Shown here one piece after another: positions 8,854-17,903 of a stretch of DNA of 64,000 nt. Position numbers and translations under genes: made by a program. The stretch's first letter is position 1. Each line of letters opens with the position of its first letter. Origin of the DNA: JAHRAW01 sp965203265. GTDB taxonomy: Bacteria > Pseudomonadota > Gammaproteobacteria > Arenicellales > Poriferihabitantaceae. The notes below the pieces were generated by a model. It did no database searches. It was not told where the DNA came from and worked only from the letters and a program-made list of their open reading frames with translations. The stretch covers positions 620,001-684,000 of the forward strand of contig CBDBBV010000002.1 in the NCBI GenBank assembly GCA_965203265.1, written 5' to 3'.

Positions 8854-10761
8854 ATGAGCAACCTATTTGACAAGACCTATCGGCGCTCCATCGACGACCC
8901 ACAAGGTTTTTGGGCGGAGGCCGCCGAGGCGGTGCACTGGTACCGGAAATGGGATCAAGTGCTGGACGACTCCGACGCCCCGTTCTACCGCTGGTTCACC
9001 GGCGGCGAGATCAACGTCTGCCACAACGCGGTAGACCTGCATGTGGAGCAGGGCAGGGGGGCGCAGGCGGCGATCATTCACGACAGCCCGATCACCGACA
9101 GCCGGCGAATTTTGACTTATGCCGAACTCAAGCGCCGCGTGGCGCGTTTTGCCGGGGTGCTGCGCGACCACGGCGTAACGCGCGGGGAGCGCGTCATCAT
9201 CTACATGCCGATGGTGCCGGAAGCGATCATCGCCATGCTCGCCTGCGCCCGAATCGGCGCCGTCCATTCGGTGGTGTTCGGCGGTTTCGCCGCCAATGAA
9301 CTGGCGGTGCGCATCGATGACGCCCGCCCCAGGGTGATCGTCTCCGCCTCCTGCGGGCTCGAGCCGAGCCGGGTGGTCGCATACAAGCCGCTGCTCGACA
9401 AGGCCGTGGAATTGGCCGAGCACAGCCCGAATTCCTGCATCATCCTGCAACGGCCGCAAGAAAAAGCAACCCTGCTGGCCGGCCGCGATGTCGATTGGCG
9501 GGAGGCGGAGGCAGCCGCCACGGATGCGGATTGCGTGCCCGTGGCGGCCACCGACCCGCTGTATATCCTGTACACCTCCGGAACCACCGGCGCCCCCAAG
9601 GGCGTGGTGCGGGACACCGGCGGCAGCATCGTGTCCCTCAAATGGTCGATGAAGAACATCTACGATGTCGAGCCCGGCGAGGTGTTCTGGGCGGCCTCCG
9701 ATGTCGGCTGGGTGGTCGGCCATTCCTACATCGTGTACGCGCCGTTGTTGCACGGCTGCACCACCGTGGTGTTTGAGGGCAAGCCGGTGGGAACGCCGGA
9801 TCCGGGGGCATTCTGGCGGGTGGTGTGCGAGCACAAGGTCAAGGTGCTGTTCACCGCCCCCACCGCCTTTCGCGCCATCAAGAAGGAGGATCCGGGCGGC
9901 GAATACTTGAAAAAATACGACACCAGCTGCCTTCAGTCGCTGTTTCTCGCCGGCGAGCGCACCGACCCGGACACCCTCGGCTGGGCCAGAGAAAAACTGG
10001 GCGTCGCCGTCATCGATCACTGGTGGCAGACCGAGACCGGCTGGGCGATCTGCGCCAACTGCCTCGGCATCGAGCGAATGCCGGTCAAGGACGGCTCTAC
10101 CGCCCACCCGGCTCCCGGCTGGCAGCTGGCGGCACTGGATGCGGGCGGGCGACCGGTGGAAACCGGCGGCATCGGCGCCCTCGTGGCCAAACTGCCGTTG
10201 CCGCCGGGCACCTTCTCGACCTTGTGGAATGCGCGCCAACGGCATTTCGACGCCTACCTGAAAACCTACCCCGGCTACTACGAGAGCGGCGACGCCGGCT
10301 ATATCGACCAAGACGGCTATGTGTTCGTCATGTCGCGAACCGACGATGTGATCAATGTTGCCGGCCACCGCCTTTCCACCGGCGCCATCGAAGAGGTGCT
10401 GGCCGCCCATCCGGATGTGGCGGAATGCGCGGTGCTGGGAGTCAAGGACGACCTCAAGGGGGAAATCCCGCTGGGTTGTCTGGTGCTGAGCGTCGGCGTG
10501 GCGCGGGACGAAGCCGACATCGTCGCCGAGGCGGTGCAACTGGTGCGCGAGAAAATCGGACCCGTGGCGTCGTTCAAATTGGCCACTGTGGTGGCGCGCC
10601 TTCCCAAGACCCGCTCCGGCAAGATACTGCGAGGCACCATGAAGAAGATCGCCGATGACGAGCAATGGAAGATGCCGGCCACCATCGACGACCCGCTGAT
10701 TCTCGACGAAATCACCGAGTCCTTTCAGGCTCTCGGATATGCCGGCGCGCACCGAGGATGA
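8854..10761 (+). CDS. prpE: Propionyl-CoA synthetase (acyl-CoA synthetase, PrpE/ACSS3 type)
   Basis: AMP-forming acyl-CoA synthetase of 635 residues that activates propionate (and probably acetate) with ATP and CoA. Motifs: P-loop-like LYTSGTTGAPKG, the adenylate motif WWQTETGW, and hinge/C-domain SRTDDVINVAGHRLSTG. The C-terminal PKTRSGKILRGT carries the catalytic lysine that is acetylated in this family. Of three clustered start codons (8845, 8848, 8854), the last gives MSNLFDKTY and the best distance from AGG at 8842-8844. It opens a three-gene operon with ATGA overlaps to gshB and then the 5-oxoprolinase. PrpE is favoured over Acs by length and by the overall match to the propionyl-type subgroup; substrate preference is inference. 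Confidence 0.88.
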   Translation: MSNLFDKTYRRSIDDPQGFWAEAAEAVHWYRKWDQVLDDSDAPFYRWFTGGEINVCHNAVDLHVEQGRGAQAAIIHDSPITDSRRILTYAELKRRVARFAGVLRDHGVTRGERVIIYMPMVPEAIIAMLACARIGAVHSVVFGGFAANELAVRIDDARPRVIVSASCGLEPSRVVAYKPLLDKAVELAEHSPNSCIILQRPQEKATLLAGRDVDWREAEAAATDADCVPVAATDPLYILYTSGTTGAPKGVVRDTGGSIVSLKWSMKNIYDVEPGEVFWAASDVGWVVGHSYIVYAPLLHGCTTVVFEGKPVGTPDPGAFWRVVCEHKVKVLFTAPTAFRAIKKEDPGGEYLKKYDTSCLQSLFLAGERTDPDTLGWAREKLGVAVIDHWWQTETGWAICANCLGIERMPVKDGSTAHPAPGWQLAALDAGGRPVETGGIGALVAKLPLPPGTFSTLWNARQRHFDAYLKTYPGYYESGDAGYIDQDGYVFVMSRTDDVINVAGHRLSTGAIEEVLAAHPDVAECAVLGVKDDLKGEIPLGCLVLSVGVARDEADIVAEAVQLVREKIGPVASFKLATVVARLPKTRSGKILRGTMKKIADDEQWKMPATIDDPLILDEITESFQALGYAGAHRG

Positions 10762-11681
10762 AACACGCCTTCATCATGGACCCGTTGGAAAAGGTGAAGC
10801 CGTGGAAGGACACCACCTATTTCCTGATGCTCGCCGCCGCCAGCCGCGGCCACCGCGTCTGTCATCTCGACCAACTCTCCCTGAAATTGGTGCACAACCG
10901 CGTCCATGCCCGCGTCGCTTGGCTGGAAATTCGCGACGACCCGCAACGGCCATTCGTCCCGCTGGATCGGGAAGAATGCGATCTCGATCTAAGCGAAATC
11001 GATGTGGTGTGGATTCGCACCGATCCGCCGGTGGATCGCCGCTATCTGTACACCACGCTGCTGCTCGACCACCTGCCGCCCACCACCCGCGTGTTGAATC
11101 GCCCAAGCGCGATTCGCGACTGGAATGAAAAACTGGCTGCGTTGCGCTACCCCGACCTCACCCCGCCAACGTTGGTGAGCAACGAGGTCGATGCCATCGA
11201 ACAATTTTCCCGAACGGTGGGCAGGATAACGATCAAGCCGATCGACGGCTTCGGCGGCAAGGGGATCGTGTTTTACGATGCCGCCGCCGACCCCGCCACC
11301 CTCGACGCGGCCACCCGAAACGGACGCCACTGGGTGGTGGCGCAGCAGTACCTGCCAGCGGCGCGGCAAGGCGACAAGCGCATATTGCTGCTGAACGGCG
11401 AACCCCTCGGCGCCATCCTGCGAGTCCACGCCGAAGACGGCGAACTGAACAATCTGGATGCCGGCGGCGTCGCCCACCCGGCGCAACTAGACCGGCGAGA
11501 CGGCGAAATCTGCGCCACGATGAAATCCGGCCTGATCGAGCAGGGCGTGTTCTTCGCCGGCATCGACATCATCGGCGGGATGCTCATCGAAGTGAATGTG
11601 ACCAGCCCCACCGGACTGCAGGAACTGTGCCGTTTCGACGGCGCGGACTATCATCACCGCATCATCGCGGCGCTCGAATGA
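10758..11681 (+). CDS. gshB: Glutathione synthetase
   Basis: ATP-grasp ligase of 307 residues joining gamma-glutamylcysteine and glycine to make glutathione in the cytosol. It follows E. coli GshB closely: MDPLEKVKPWKDTTYFLML at the N-terminus, RTDPPVDRRYLY, NRPSAIRDWNEKL, KPIDGFGGKGI in the ATP-grasp domain, and the C-terminal DIIGGMLIEVNVTSPTGL with magnesium ligands. The ATG overlaps the prpE stop (ATGA), so the two are translationally coupled. The first enzyme of the pathway, GshA, is not in the window. The next gene, a 5-oxoprolinase, recycles a glutathione breakdown product. Confidence 0.93.
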   Translation: MKHAFIMDPLEKVKPWKDTTYFLMLAAASRGHRVCHLDQLSLKLVHNRVHARVAWLEIRDDPQRPFVPLDREECDLDLSEIDVVWIRTDPPVDRRYLYTTLLLDHLPPTTRVLNRPSAIRDWNEKLAALRYPDLTPPTLVSNEVDAIEQFSRTVGRITIKPIDGFGGKGIVFYDAAADPATLDAATRNGRHWVVAQQYLPAARQGDKRILLLNGEPLGAILRVHAEDGELNNLDAGGVAHPAQLDRRDGEICATMKSGLIEQGVFFAGIDIIGGMLIEVNVTSPTGLQELCRFDGADYHHRIIAALE

Positions 11682-14600
11682 GGCAGCCGACTCCAGCGAA
11701 CATGGCGGCCGACCGGGACAAATGGGAATTCTGGATCGATCGCGGCGGTACCTTCACCGACGTGGTCGCCCGCCGGCCCAATGGCGAAGTGGTTACCCAC
11801 AAGCTGCTGTCGGACAATCCGGGGCAGTATCGGGATGCGGCCATTCAGGGCATTCGGGACATCCTCGTGGGAGCCGGAATCGACCTCGATCTCGACGAAG
11901 CCCTGCCGAGCGAACTCATCGCCGCGATCAGGATGGGCACCACCGTGGCCACCAACGCCCTGCTCGAACGCCGTGGCGCGCGCACCTTGCTGGTCACCAC
12001 TCGCGGATTCGCCGATGTGCTCCGAATCGGCAGTCAGGCGCGCCCCGACTTGTTCGCCTTGCAGGTCGAACTGCCGTCCATGCTGTACGGCGCGGTGCTC
12101 GAGGTCGAAGAGCGAGTCGACGCCGCCGGCGGTGTTCTCGTTCCGTTGGATGCGGCCGCCGCCAGACGCGGCCTCGATAGGTTTTTCCGCGCCGGTTATC
12201 GCTCCGCCGCCATCGTCCTGATGCACGGCTACCGCCACCACCGCCACGAAGACGAACTTGCCGAAATCGCCCGCGGAGTCGGCTTCGAGCAGGTCTCGGT
12301 CAGCCATCAGGTCAGCCCGCTGATGAAGCTGGTGCCGCGCGGCGACACCACCGTGGTCGACGCCTATCTTTCCCCGATCCTGCGCCGCTATGTGGGGCGG
12401 GTCGCCGCGCGCCTGCCGCGACTGAAGGCGCACGGCGGCAAATTGATGTTCATGCGTTCCAGCGGCGGGCTGGCCGACGCCGATTTCTTTCAGGGCAAGG
12501 ACGCCGTTCTTTCCGGCCCGGCCGGCGGCGTGGTGGGCATGGCGCGCGTGTCGCAGTCGGCCGGTTTCGAGCGGGTGATCGGTTTCGATATGGGCGGGAC
12601 TTCCACCGATGTCAGCCATTACAACGGCACCTTCGAAAGGGCGTTTGAAACCTCGGTGGCCGGCGTGCGGTTGCGCGCGCCGATGATGCTGATTCATACC
12701 GTCGCCGCCGGCGGCGGGTCGATCCTGCATTTCGACGGCGCCCGCTATCGCGTCGGCCCGAATTCCGCCGGCGCCCATCCGGGCCCCGCCTGTTATCGCA
12801 ACGGCGGGCCGCTGACCATCACCGACTGCAATGTCATGCTGGGCAAACTCCAGCCCGACCTGTTCCCCAGCGTGTTTGGCGCCGACGCCGAGCAGCCGCT
12901 GGACGCGCGCGTGGTGGCGCGGAAGTTTTCCCGTCTGGCGGTGCAAATCCACGCCGAGAGCGGCGACCGCCGCGCCCCGGAGGCGGTCGCCGCGGGCTTC
13001 CTCGCGGTCGCCGTGGAAAACATGGCCAATGCCATCAAGAAGATTTCGGTGCAGCGCGGCCACGATGTTTCCGAGTACACACTGTGTTGCTTCGGCGGCG
13101 CCGGTGGGCAACATGCCTGTCTGGTGGCCGACGCGCTGGCTATGCGGCGCATTCTCATTCATCCGTTTGCCGGCGTGCTGTCGGCCTACGGCATGGGGCT
13201 GGCGGACACCGTGGTGGAGCGTCAGCGGGCGGTGGAGGCGGTGCTTACTCGGAACTTGCTGGATGATCTCGCCGTGCAGTCGGGCGAACTGCAGCAGGAG
13301 GGCATTGCGCAATTGAACGCGCAAGGCGAAGGGCGCGCCGACTTGCGCTGCAGGCGCCTGCTGCATATCCGCTATCACGGCTCCGACACGGCTCTGGTGG
13401 TGAGTCACGGCGAGCTGCAGGCGGTGGTGTCCGAATTCACCCGGCTGCACCGCATGCGATTCGGCTTCGTCTCGCCGGAGAAGGAGCTGGTGGTCGAGTC
13501 CATCGAGGTGGAGGTCATCGCCGTGGCCAAGCCGTCCACCATCGTCCACGCCGTCGCCGAGGCCGCCGAGGCCGCCGAGGTCGCCGACGGTGGCGAGGCG
13601 CAGGCCGATGCGCTTCGGCAGTGCTACATGGACGGCTGCTGGCGCGCCACCCCCTTTTATCATCGCAGTTCCCTCAGAGTGGATGAGCATATAGATGGCT
13701 CGGCGGTGATTCTCGACCCCACCAGCGCCATCGTGGTAGAGCCGGGTTGGCGCGCGAGATTGACCGCGGACAACAATCTGCTGCTCGAGCGCTGCCGCCC
13801 GCGCGCCGCCGCCCGCGCGCTCGGAACCGCGGTGGATCCGGTCATGTTGGAGATATTCAACAACCTGTTCATGTCCGTCGCCGAGCAGATGGGGGTAGTG
13901 CTGGAGAACACCGCGGCATCGGTCAACATCAAGGAACGGCTGGATTTCTCCTGCGCCATGTTCGACCCTCACGGCGGGCTGGTGGCCAATGCCCCGCACA
14001 TGCCGGTGCACCTCGGCTCCATGGGCGAGAGCATCAAAACCGTGATTCGCGAGCGCTCCGGCGACATCAATTCGGGGGACGCCTATATCCTCAATGCGCC
14101 CTATAACGGCGGCACCCACCTGCCCGATGTAACCATCATCAAACCGGTGTTCGCCGACTCCGGAGAATTGCTGTTCTATGTTGCCTCGCGCGGCCACCAC
14201 GCGGACATCGGCGGCAAAACCCCCGGATCGGCGCCGGCGGACTCCACCAACATCGCGGAAGAGGGCGTCGTCATCGACAACTTCAAACTGGTGGAAAACG
14301 GTCGTTTCCGCGAGGAAGAAATTCGTGAACTGCTGCGCCGCGGCCGCTGGCCGGCGCGCAATCCGCAAATGAACATCGCCGATTTCAAGGCGCAGCTGGC
14401 CGCCTGCGAAAAGGGCGCGCAGGAATTGATCGCCCTGACGGCGCACTACGGGGTGGACACCATCCACGCCTACATGCGGCATGTGCAGGACAACGCCGAG
14501 GAGTCGGTGCGGCGCATCCTTGATGTGTTGAAAGACGGGAGTTTCACCTATCGGATGGACGACGGCTGCCGGGTGTGCGTGGCCATCCGCGTGGATCGGG

Positions 14601-15406
14601 CGAAGCGGCGGGCGGTGGTGGATTTCACCGGCACCAGCGCGCAGCATCCGGGCAATTTCAACGCGCCCACGGCGGTGGTTCGCGCCGCGGTGTTGTATGT
14701 GTTCAGGTGCTTGGTGGACGACAACATCCCCCTCAATGAAGGCTGCCTGAAGCCCATGGAGATCATCATCCCGCAGGGTTCCATGATCAACCCGCGCCAC
14801 CCCGCGGCGGTCATCGCCGGCAATGTGGAGACCTCCCAGTATCTGGTGGACACCCTGTTCGGCGCCCTCGGCAATGTGGCCGCCTCGCAGGGAACCATGA
14901 ACAACTTCATCTGGGGCAACGACGCCTTCCAGTATTATGAAACAATCTGCGGCGGCACCGGCGCGACCGCCGAGGCGGACGGCACCGACGCGGTGCACTC
15001 CCATATGACCAACTCCCGCCTGACCGATCCGGAGGTGCTTGAATGGCGCTTTCCGGTGGTGCTGGAATCATTCGCCATCAGAAAGGGTTCGGGCGGCGGC
15101 GGGCGGCGGCGCGGCGGAGACGGCGTGGTTCGCCGAGTCAGATTCCTGCAGGGGGTAACCGCCAACATCATCTCCGGCCACCGCAAGGTGCCGCCCTACG
15201 GCCTCGCCGGCGGTGAGGACGGCACCGTCGGCGACAATCGGGTCGAACATCCGGATGGAAGCGTAACCCACCTGCCCGGCGTCGCCCAGATCGAATTGCA
15301 GGCCGGCGATGTGTTCGTCATCGAAACCCCCGGAGGCGGGGGGTATGGGGCGGCGGAAGACGAGGCTCTGCCGGAGGGGCTTGGCGTGAAGGAGGATGCG
15401 CCGTAA
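11678..15406 (+). CDS. 5-oxoprolinase (hydantoinase A/B fusion, ATP-hydrolysing)
   Basis: Large cytosolic enzyme of 1242 residues carrying both hydantoinase halves in one chain, as in eukaryotic-type 5-oxoprolinase, which opens 5-oxoproline to glutamate with ATP. The A half (about 1-680) has the actin-like phosphate motifs [12 protein letters not shown] and [12 protein letters not shown], plus [10 protein letters not shown]. The B half (about 720-1220) starts at [15 protein letters not shown] and has [10 protein letters not shown] and [11 protein letters not shown]. The start is the ATG overlapping the gshB stop; an in-frame ATG at 11702 is possible. Its place after gshB supports a gamma-glutamyl-cycle role, though related N-methylhydantoinases cannot be fully excluded. 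A short imperfect GCCGAGGCC repeat near 13560 encodes an alanine/glutamate stretch between the halves. Confidence 0.88.
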   Translation: MRQPTPANMAADRDKWEFWIDRGGTFTDVVARRPNGEVVTHKLLSDNPGQYRDAAIQGIRDILVGAGIDLDLDEALPSELIAAIRMGTTVATNALLERRGARTLLVTTRGFADVLRIGSQARPDLFALQVELPSMLYGAVLEVEERVDAAGGVLVPLDAAAARRGLDRFFRAGYRSAAIVLMHGYRHHRHEDELAEIARGVGFEQVSVSHQVSPLMKLVPRGDTTVVDAYLSPILRRYVGRVAARLPRLKAHGGKLMFMRSSGGLADADFFQGKDAVLSGPAGGVVGMARVSQSAGFERVIGFDMGGTSTDVSHYNGTFERAFETSVAGVRLRAPMMLIHTVAAGGGSILHFDGARYRVGPNSAGAHPGPACYRNGGPLTITDCNVMLGKLQPDLFPSVFGADAEQPLDARVVARKFSRLAVQIHAESGDRRAPEAVAAGFLAVAVENMANAIKKISVQRGHDVSEYTLCCFGGAGGQHACLVADALAMRRILIHPFAGVLSAYGMGLADTVVERQRAVEAVLTRNLLDDLAVQSGELQQEGIAQLNAQGEGRADLRCRRLLHIRYHGSDTALVVSHGELQAVVSEFTRLHRMRFGFVSPEKELVVESIEVEVIAVAKPSTIVHAVAEAAEAAEVADGGEAQADALRQCYMDGCWRATPFYHRSSLRVDEHIDGSAVILDPTSAIVVEPGWRARLTADNNLLLERCRPRAAARALGTAVDPVMLEIFNNLFMSVAEQMGVVLENTAASVNIKERLDFSCAMFDPHGGLVANAPHMPVHLGSMGESIKTVIRERSGDINSGDAYILNAPYNGGTHLPDVTIIKPVFADSGELLFYVASRGHHADIGGKTPGSAPADSTNIAEEGVVIDNFKLVENGRFREEEIRELLRRGRWPARNPQMNIADFKAQLAACEKGAQELIALTAHYGVDTIHAYMRHVQDNAEESVRRILDVLKDGSFTYRMDDGCRVCVAIRVDRAKRRAVVDFTGTSAQHPGNFNAPTAVVRAAVLYVFRCLVDDNIPLNEGCLKPMEIIIPQGSMINPRHPAAVIAGNVETSQYLVDTLFGALGNVAASQGTMNNFIWGNDAFQYYETICGGTGATAEADGTDAVHSHMTNSRLTDPEVLEWRFPVVLESFAIRKGSGGGGRRRGGDGVVRRVRFLQGVTANIISGHRKVPPYGLAGGEDGTVGDNRVEHPDGSVTHLPGVAQIELQAGDVFVIETPGGGGYGAAEDEALPEGLGVKEDAP

Positions 15407-15463
15407 CGCGCAAACCGATTTCAATCTGCTCGGAATTCCAAGCGAAGTGCCGCGTGCGCTTGA

Positions 15464-16321
15464 TTACGCTTGCGACGAGGCTCCGTCGGCGTCTTTCGCC
15501 TGCGTGGTTCGCAGCAATTCGTTGATGCCCACCTTGCGCCGGGTTTTTTCGTCCACGGTCTTGACGATGACGGCGCAATACAAACTATGGGAGCCGTCCG
15601 ATGCCGGTATGGAGCCGGACACGACCACCGCGCCGGGGGGGACGCTGCCGTAGATGATTTCGCCGGTTTCGCGGTTGAGGATGCGCGTGCTTTGGCCGAT
15701 GAATACGCCCATGGAGATGACTGCGCCACGCCCCACCCGCACGCCTTCTACGACTTCGCTGCGGGCGCCGATGAAGCAGTCGTCCTCGATGATGGTGGGG
15801 GCGGCTTGCAGGGGTTCGAGCACGCCGCCGATGCCGACTCCGCCGGACAGGTGCACGTTGCTGCCGATCTGAGCGCAGGAGCCCACCGTCGCCCAAGTGT
15901 CCACCATGCTTCCCGAACCGACAAATGCGCCGATGTTGACATAACTCGGCATCAACACGACGTCCGGGGCGATATAAGCGCCCTTGCGCACATGCGCCGG
16001 AGGCACCACGCGAAAATCGCCTCGGGCGAAATCCTCGCTGGTGTAGTCGGAGAATTTCAGTCCGATCTTGTCGTAGTAGTTGGAAAATCCGCCGCGAATA
16101 ATGCGGTTTTCATCGATCCGGAACGACAGCAGCACCGCCATCTTGAGCCATTGATTGACTTTCCAGCCGTCGGCCGTGGGTTCCGCAACCCGCATTTTGC
16201 CCGAATCCAGCAACTCCAGAGCTTCGTTGATCGCCTCGCGCACTTGGGCGGTAACATTGTGGGGCTTGATTTCGTTCCTCTGCTGCCAGGCTTCGAGGAT
16301 GATCGGTTCGATTTCGTTCAT
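15464..16321 (-). CDS. dapD: 2,3,4,5-tetrahydropyridine-2,6-dicarboxylate N-succinyltransferase
   Basis: 285-residue trimeric enzyme of the succinylase route to lysine and meso-diaminopimelate, transferring succinyl from succinyl-CoA to tetrahydrodipicolinate. The C-terminal half is a left-handed beta helix of hexapeptide repeats, visible as the run from [19 protein letters not shown] through [20 protein letters not shown] to [15 protein letters not shown]. The N-terminal domain is complete and the length is close to that of E. coli DapD (274). It ends close to the oxoprolinase stop (convergent) and is divergent from miaA. Confidence 0.96.
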   Translation of the reverse strand: MNEIEPIILEAWQQRNEIKPHNVTAQVREAINEALELLDSGKMRVAEPTADGWKVNQWLKMAVLLSFRIDENRIIRGGFSNYYDKIGLKFSDYTSEDFARGDFRVVPPAHVRKGAYIAPDVVLMPSYVNIGAFVGSGSMVDTWATVGSCAQIGSNVHLSGGVGIGGVLEPLQAAPTIIEDDCFIGARSEVVEGVRVGRGAVISMGVFIGQSTRILNRETGEIIYGSVPPGAVVVSGSIPASDGSHSLYCAVIVKTVDEKTRRKVGINELLRTTQAKDADGASSQA

Positions 16322-16461
16322 TTTGCCGTGTCGGTCGGTATTATGGGTGGAGGGGGAGTATTGTATTCATTTGCGGCGGAAAATGCGGCTTTGATCGACA
16401 AATGTGGCAAGACGATTCATCGACTGCTCACGGCGGCGGCGGCACCGGCGGCTCCGGCGAA

Positions 16462-17403
16462 GTGAGCGCGCCCCCGGTCGTCTTCCTCCTGGGCCCGACC
16501 GCCGCCGGTAAAACCGATTTGGCGGCGGCTCTGTTCGATGCCTGCGAAGCCGAGCTGGTGAGCGTCGATGCCGCCCAAGTGTACCGAGGCATGGACATCG
16601 GCACCGCCAAACCGGAGCGCGGGTATCTACGCAGCTATCCCCACCACCTGATCGACATCCGCGATCCCGGCGAAACCTACAGTGCCGCCGAATTCCGCCG
16701 GGATGCGCTCGCCTTGATCGGCGAAATTCACGCCGGCGGGAAACTGCCGATTCTGGTGGGCGGCACCATGTTCTATTTTTCCGCGCTGGAAAACGGCCTG
16801 TCCGAACTGCCCTCCGCCGATGCCGAATTGCGTGCGCGCATCACCGCTGAAATCGCGCGCAAGGGGTTGCCGGCGATGCACGCGCAACTGCGGCAGGCGG
16901 ACCCGGCGCTGGCCGCGACCATTTCGCCTACGGATTCCCAGCGCATTCAACGCGGCTTGGAGATTCACCGGCTGAGCGATCTCCCGCCGAGCGAGGCGAT
17001 GGCGCAATTCGCGGCTCGCCCCATCCCCCATCCAGTGGTCAAACTCGGCCTGTTCATCTCGGATCGGGCGGTGTTGCACGCCCGAATCGAGGCGCGCTTT
17101 CGGCGGATGCTGGAACGCGGCTTGGTGGAGGAGGTGGAAGCCATCGCCGCCGGCCTCGACAAGCCGTGCCGACAGGCGTGCATGCGCATCGTCGGCTACC
17201 GTCAGGTGCATGGCTATCTGCGCGGTGAATTTGCCTACGAAGAGATGGTCGCCCGCGGCATCGCCGCAACCCGCCAGCTGGCCAAGCGCCAACTCACTTG
17301 GCTGCGCCGACAGCGGAACTTGGTGTGGATCGACGGCGCCGCGCCCTCGGCCGCGGAAAGGGTTTGCCGGTATCTGCGGGAGCGGGTCGAACGGGGCGGC
17401 TGA
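16462..17403 (+). CDS. miaA: tRNA dimethylallyltransferase
   Basis: Adds the dimethylallyl group of DMAPP to A37 of tRNAs reading UNN codons. P-loop LLGPTAAGKTDLA, VSVDAAQVYRGMDIGTAKP (substrate aspartate region), HHLIDIRDPGETYSAAEF and VGYRQVHGYL are typical. The start is taken as GTG 16462, giving MSAPPVVFLLGPTAAGKT, which matches the family's usual N-terminus; this makes 313 residues. An upstream in-frame ATG at 16402 would add a glycine-rich 20-residue leader without family support. In gammaproteobacteria miaA normally lies directly before hfq and hflX; here 3.6 kb separates them. Confidence 0.94.
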   Translation: MSAPPVVFLLGPTAAGKTDLAAALFDACEAELVSVDAAQVYRGMDIGTAKPERGYLRSYPHHLIDIRDPGETYSAAEFRRDALALIGEIHAGGKLPILVGGTMFYFSALENGLSELPSADAELRARITAEIARKGLPAMHAQLRQADPALAATISPTDSQRIQRGLEIHRLSDLPPSEAMAQFAARPIPHPVVKLGLFISDRAVLHARIEARFRRMLERGLVEEVEAIAAGLDKPCRQACMRIVGYRQVHGYLRGEFAYEEMVARGIAATRQLAKRQLTWLRRQRNLVWIDGAAPSAAERVCRYLRERVERGG

Positions 17404-17419
17404 TGCGGCGGCTTGGCCG

Positions 17420-17776
17420 CTAGCCGGCAAACATGCCGATGAACCGCGAAACCCCGCGGGCGAATTCGCTTTCCAGCGGGAACGACAGCATGCCCATGAC
17501 CGAGTAGCCGAGCAGCCACGGCATCAGATAGAAACGGATGATGTAGAAAAACCAAGCGATGAACAGCGGCACCAGCGGGCGCACGAGGAAGGCGGGGGTT
17601 ATCGGGGCGAACAGCTTGAGCAGGGGATCGGTGCTGCGCACGAAGAATCGCATGAAGAAGAAGGAACTGTCTTCGGGCAGGAAAATGCCCATGGCGAAGC
17701 GCCCGATCAAGGTCCACATGACCATGCCGAGTGCATAGTCCAACGCCAGTATCCAAATGGAGATGCCTGCCAGCAT
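17420..17776 (-). CDS. Small membrane protein, YggT-like (tentative)
   Basis: A 118-residue hydrophobic protein with two or three probable membrane helices: ISIWILALDYALGMVMWTLI near the N-terminus and LVPLFIAWFFYIIRFYLMPW in the second half. The central FVRSTDPLLKLFAPITPAFL resembles the DPLLRPFRRI segment of YggT-family proteins, but the match is not conclusive. The start at 17776 (MLAGIS) is chosen because the longer open frame upstream encodes charged, non-hydrophobic sequence that includes the symporter terminator. It lies downstream of the symporter gene on the same strand, past a strong terminator, so it probably has its own promoter. Its leader holds a twofold repeat of GTCGCTGTGGTT. 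Confidence 0.6.
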   Translation of the reverse strand: MLAGISIWILALDYALGMVMWTLIGRFAMGIFLPEDSSFFFMRFFVRSTDPLLKLFAPITPAFLVRPLVPLFIAWFFYIIRFYLMPWLLGYSVMGMLSFPLESEFARGVSRFIGMFAG

Positions 17777-17843
17777 TATGTGGTGTCCGCTGTCGCTGTG
17801 GTTGTCGCTGTGGTTGCCAGATCGATCGGAGAGACCCTCGCCG

Positions 17844-17873
17844 AAAAAAAGTCGGGGCTTGCGCCCCGACTTT
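17844..17873 (-). terminator. Strong rho-independent terminator of the symporter operon
   Basis: Read on the minus strand: AAAGTCGGGGC, a GCAA tetraloop and GCCCCGACTTT form a perfect 11-bp stem followed by a T-run. It begins about 30 bases after the symporter stop. Confidence 0.9.
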
Positions 17874-17903
17874 CCGTTGTGCCATGCCTTGTAAGCGGCG
17901 TGG

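Noticed and set aside
8863..10752. A 629-codon minus-strand frame opposite prpE
   Set aside because: The AMP-binding motifs are all on the plus strand; the antisense frame is a GC-skew artefact.
11654..15004. A 1116-codon open frame on the minus strand opposite the 5-oxoprolinase gene
   Set aside because: It is antisense to a gene with clear homology throughout, is rich in His, Gly, Arg and Asp as expected of a GC-biased shadow frame, and has no recognisable domain.
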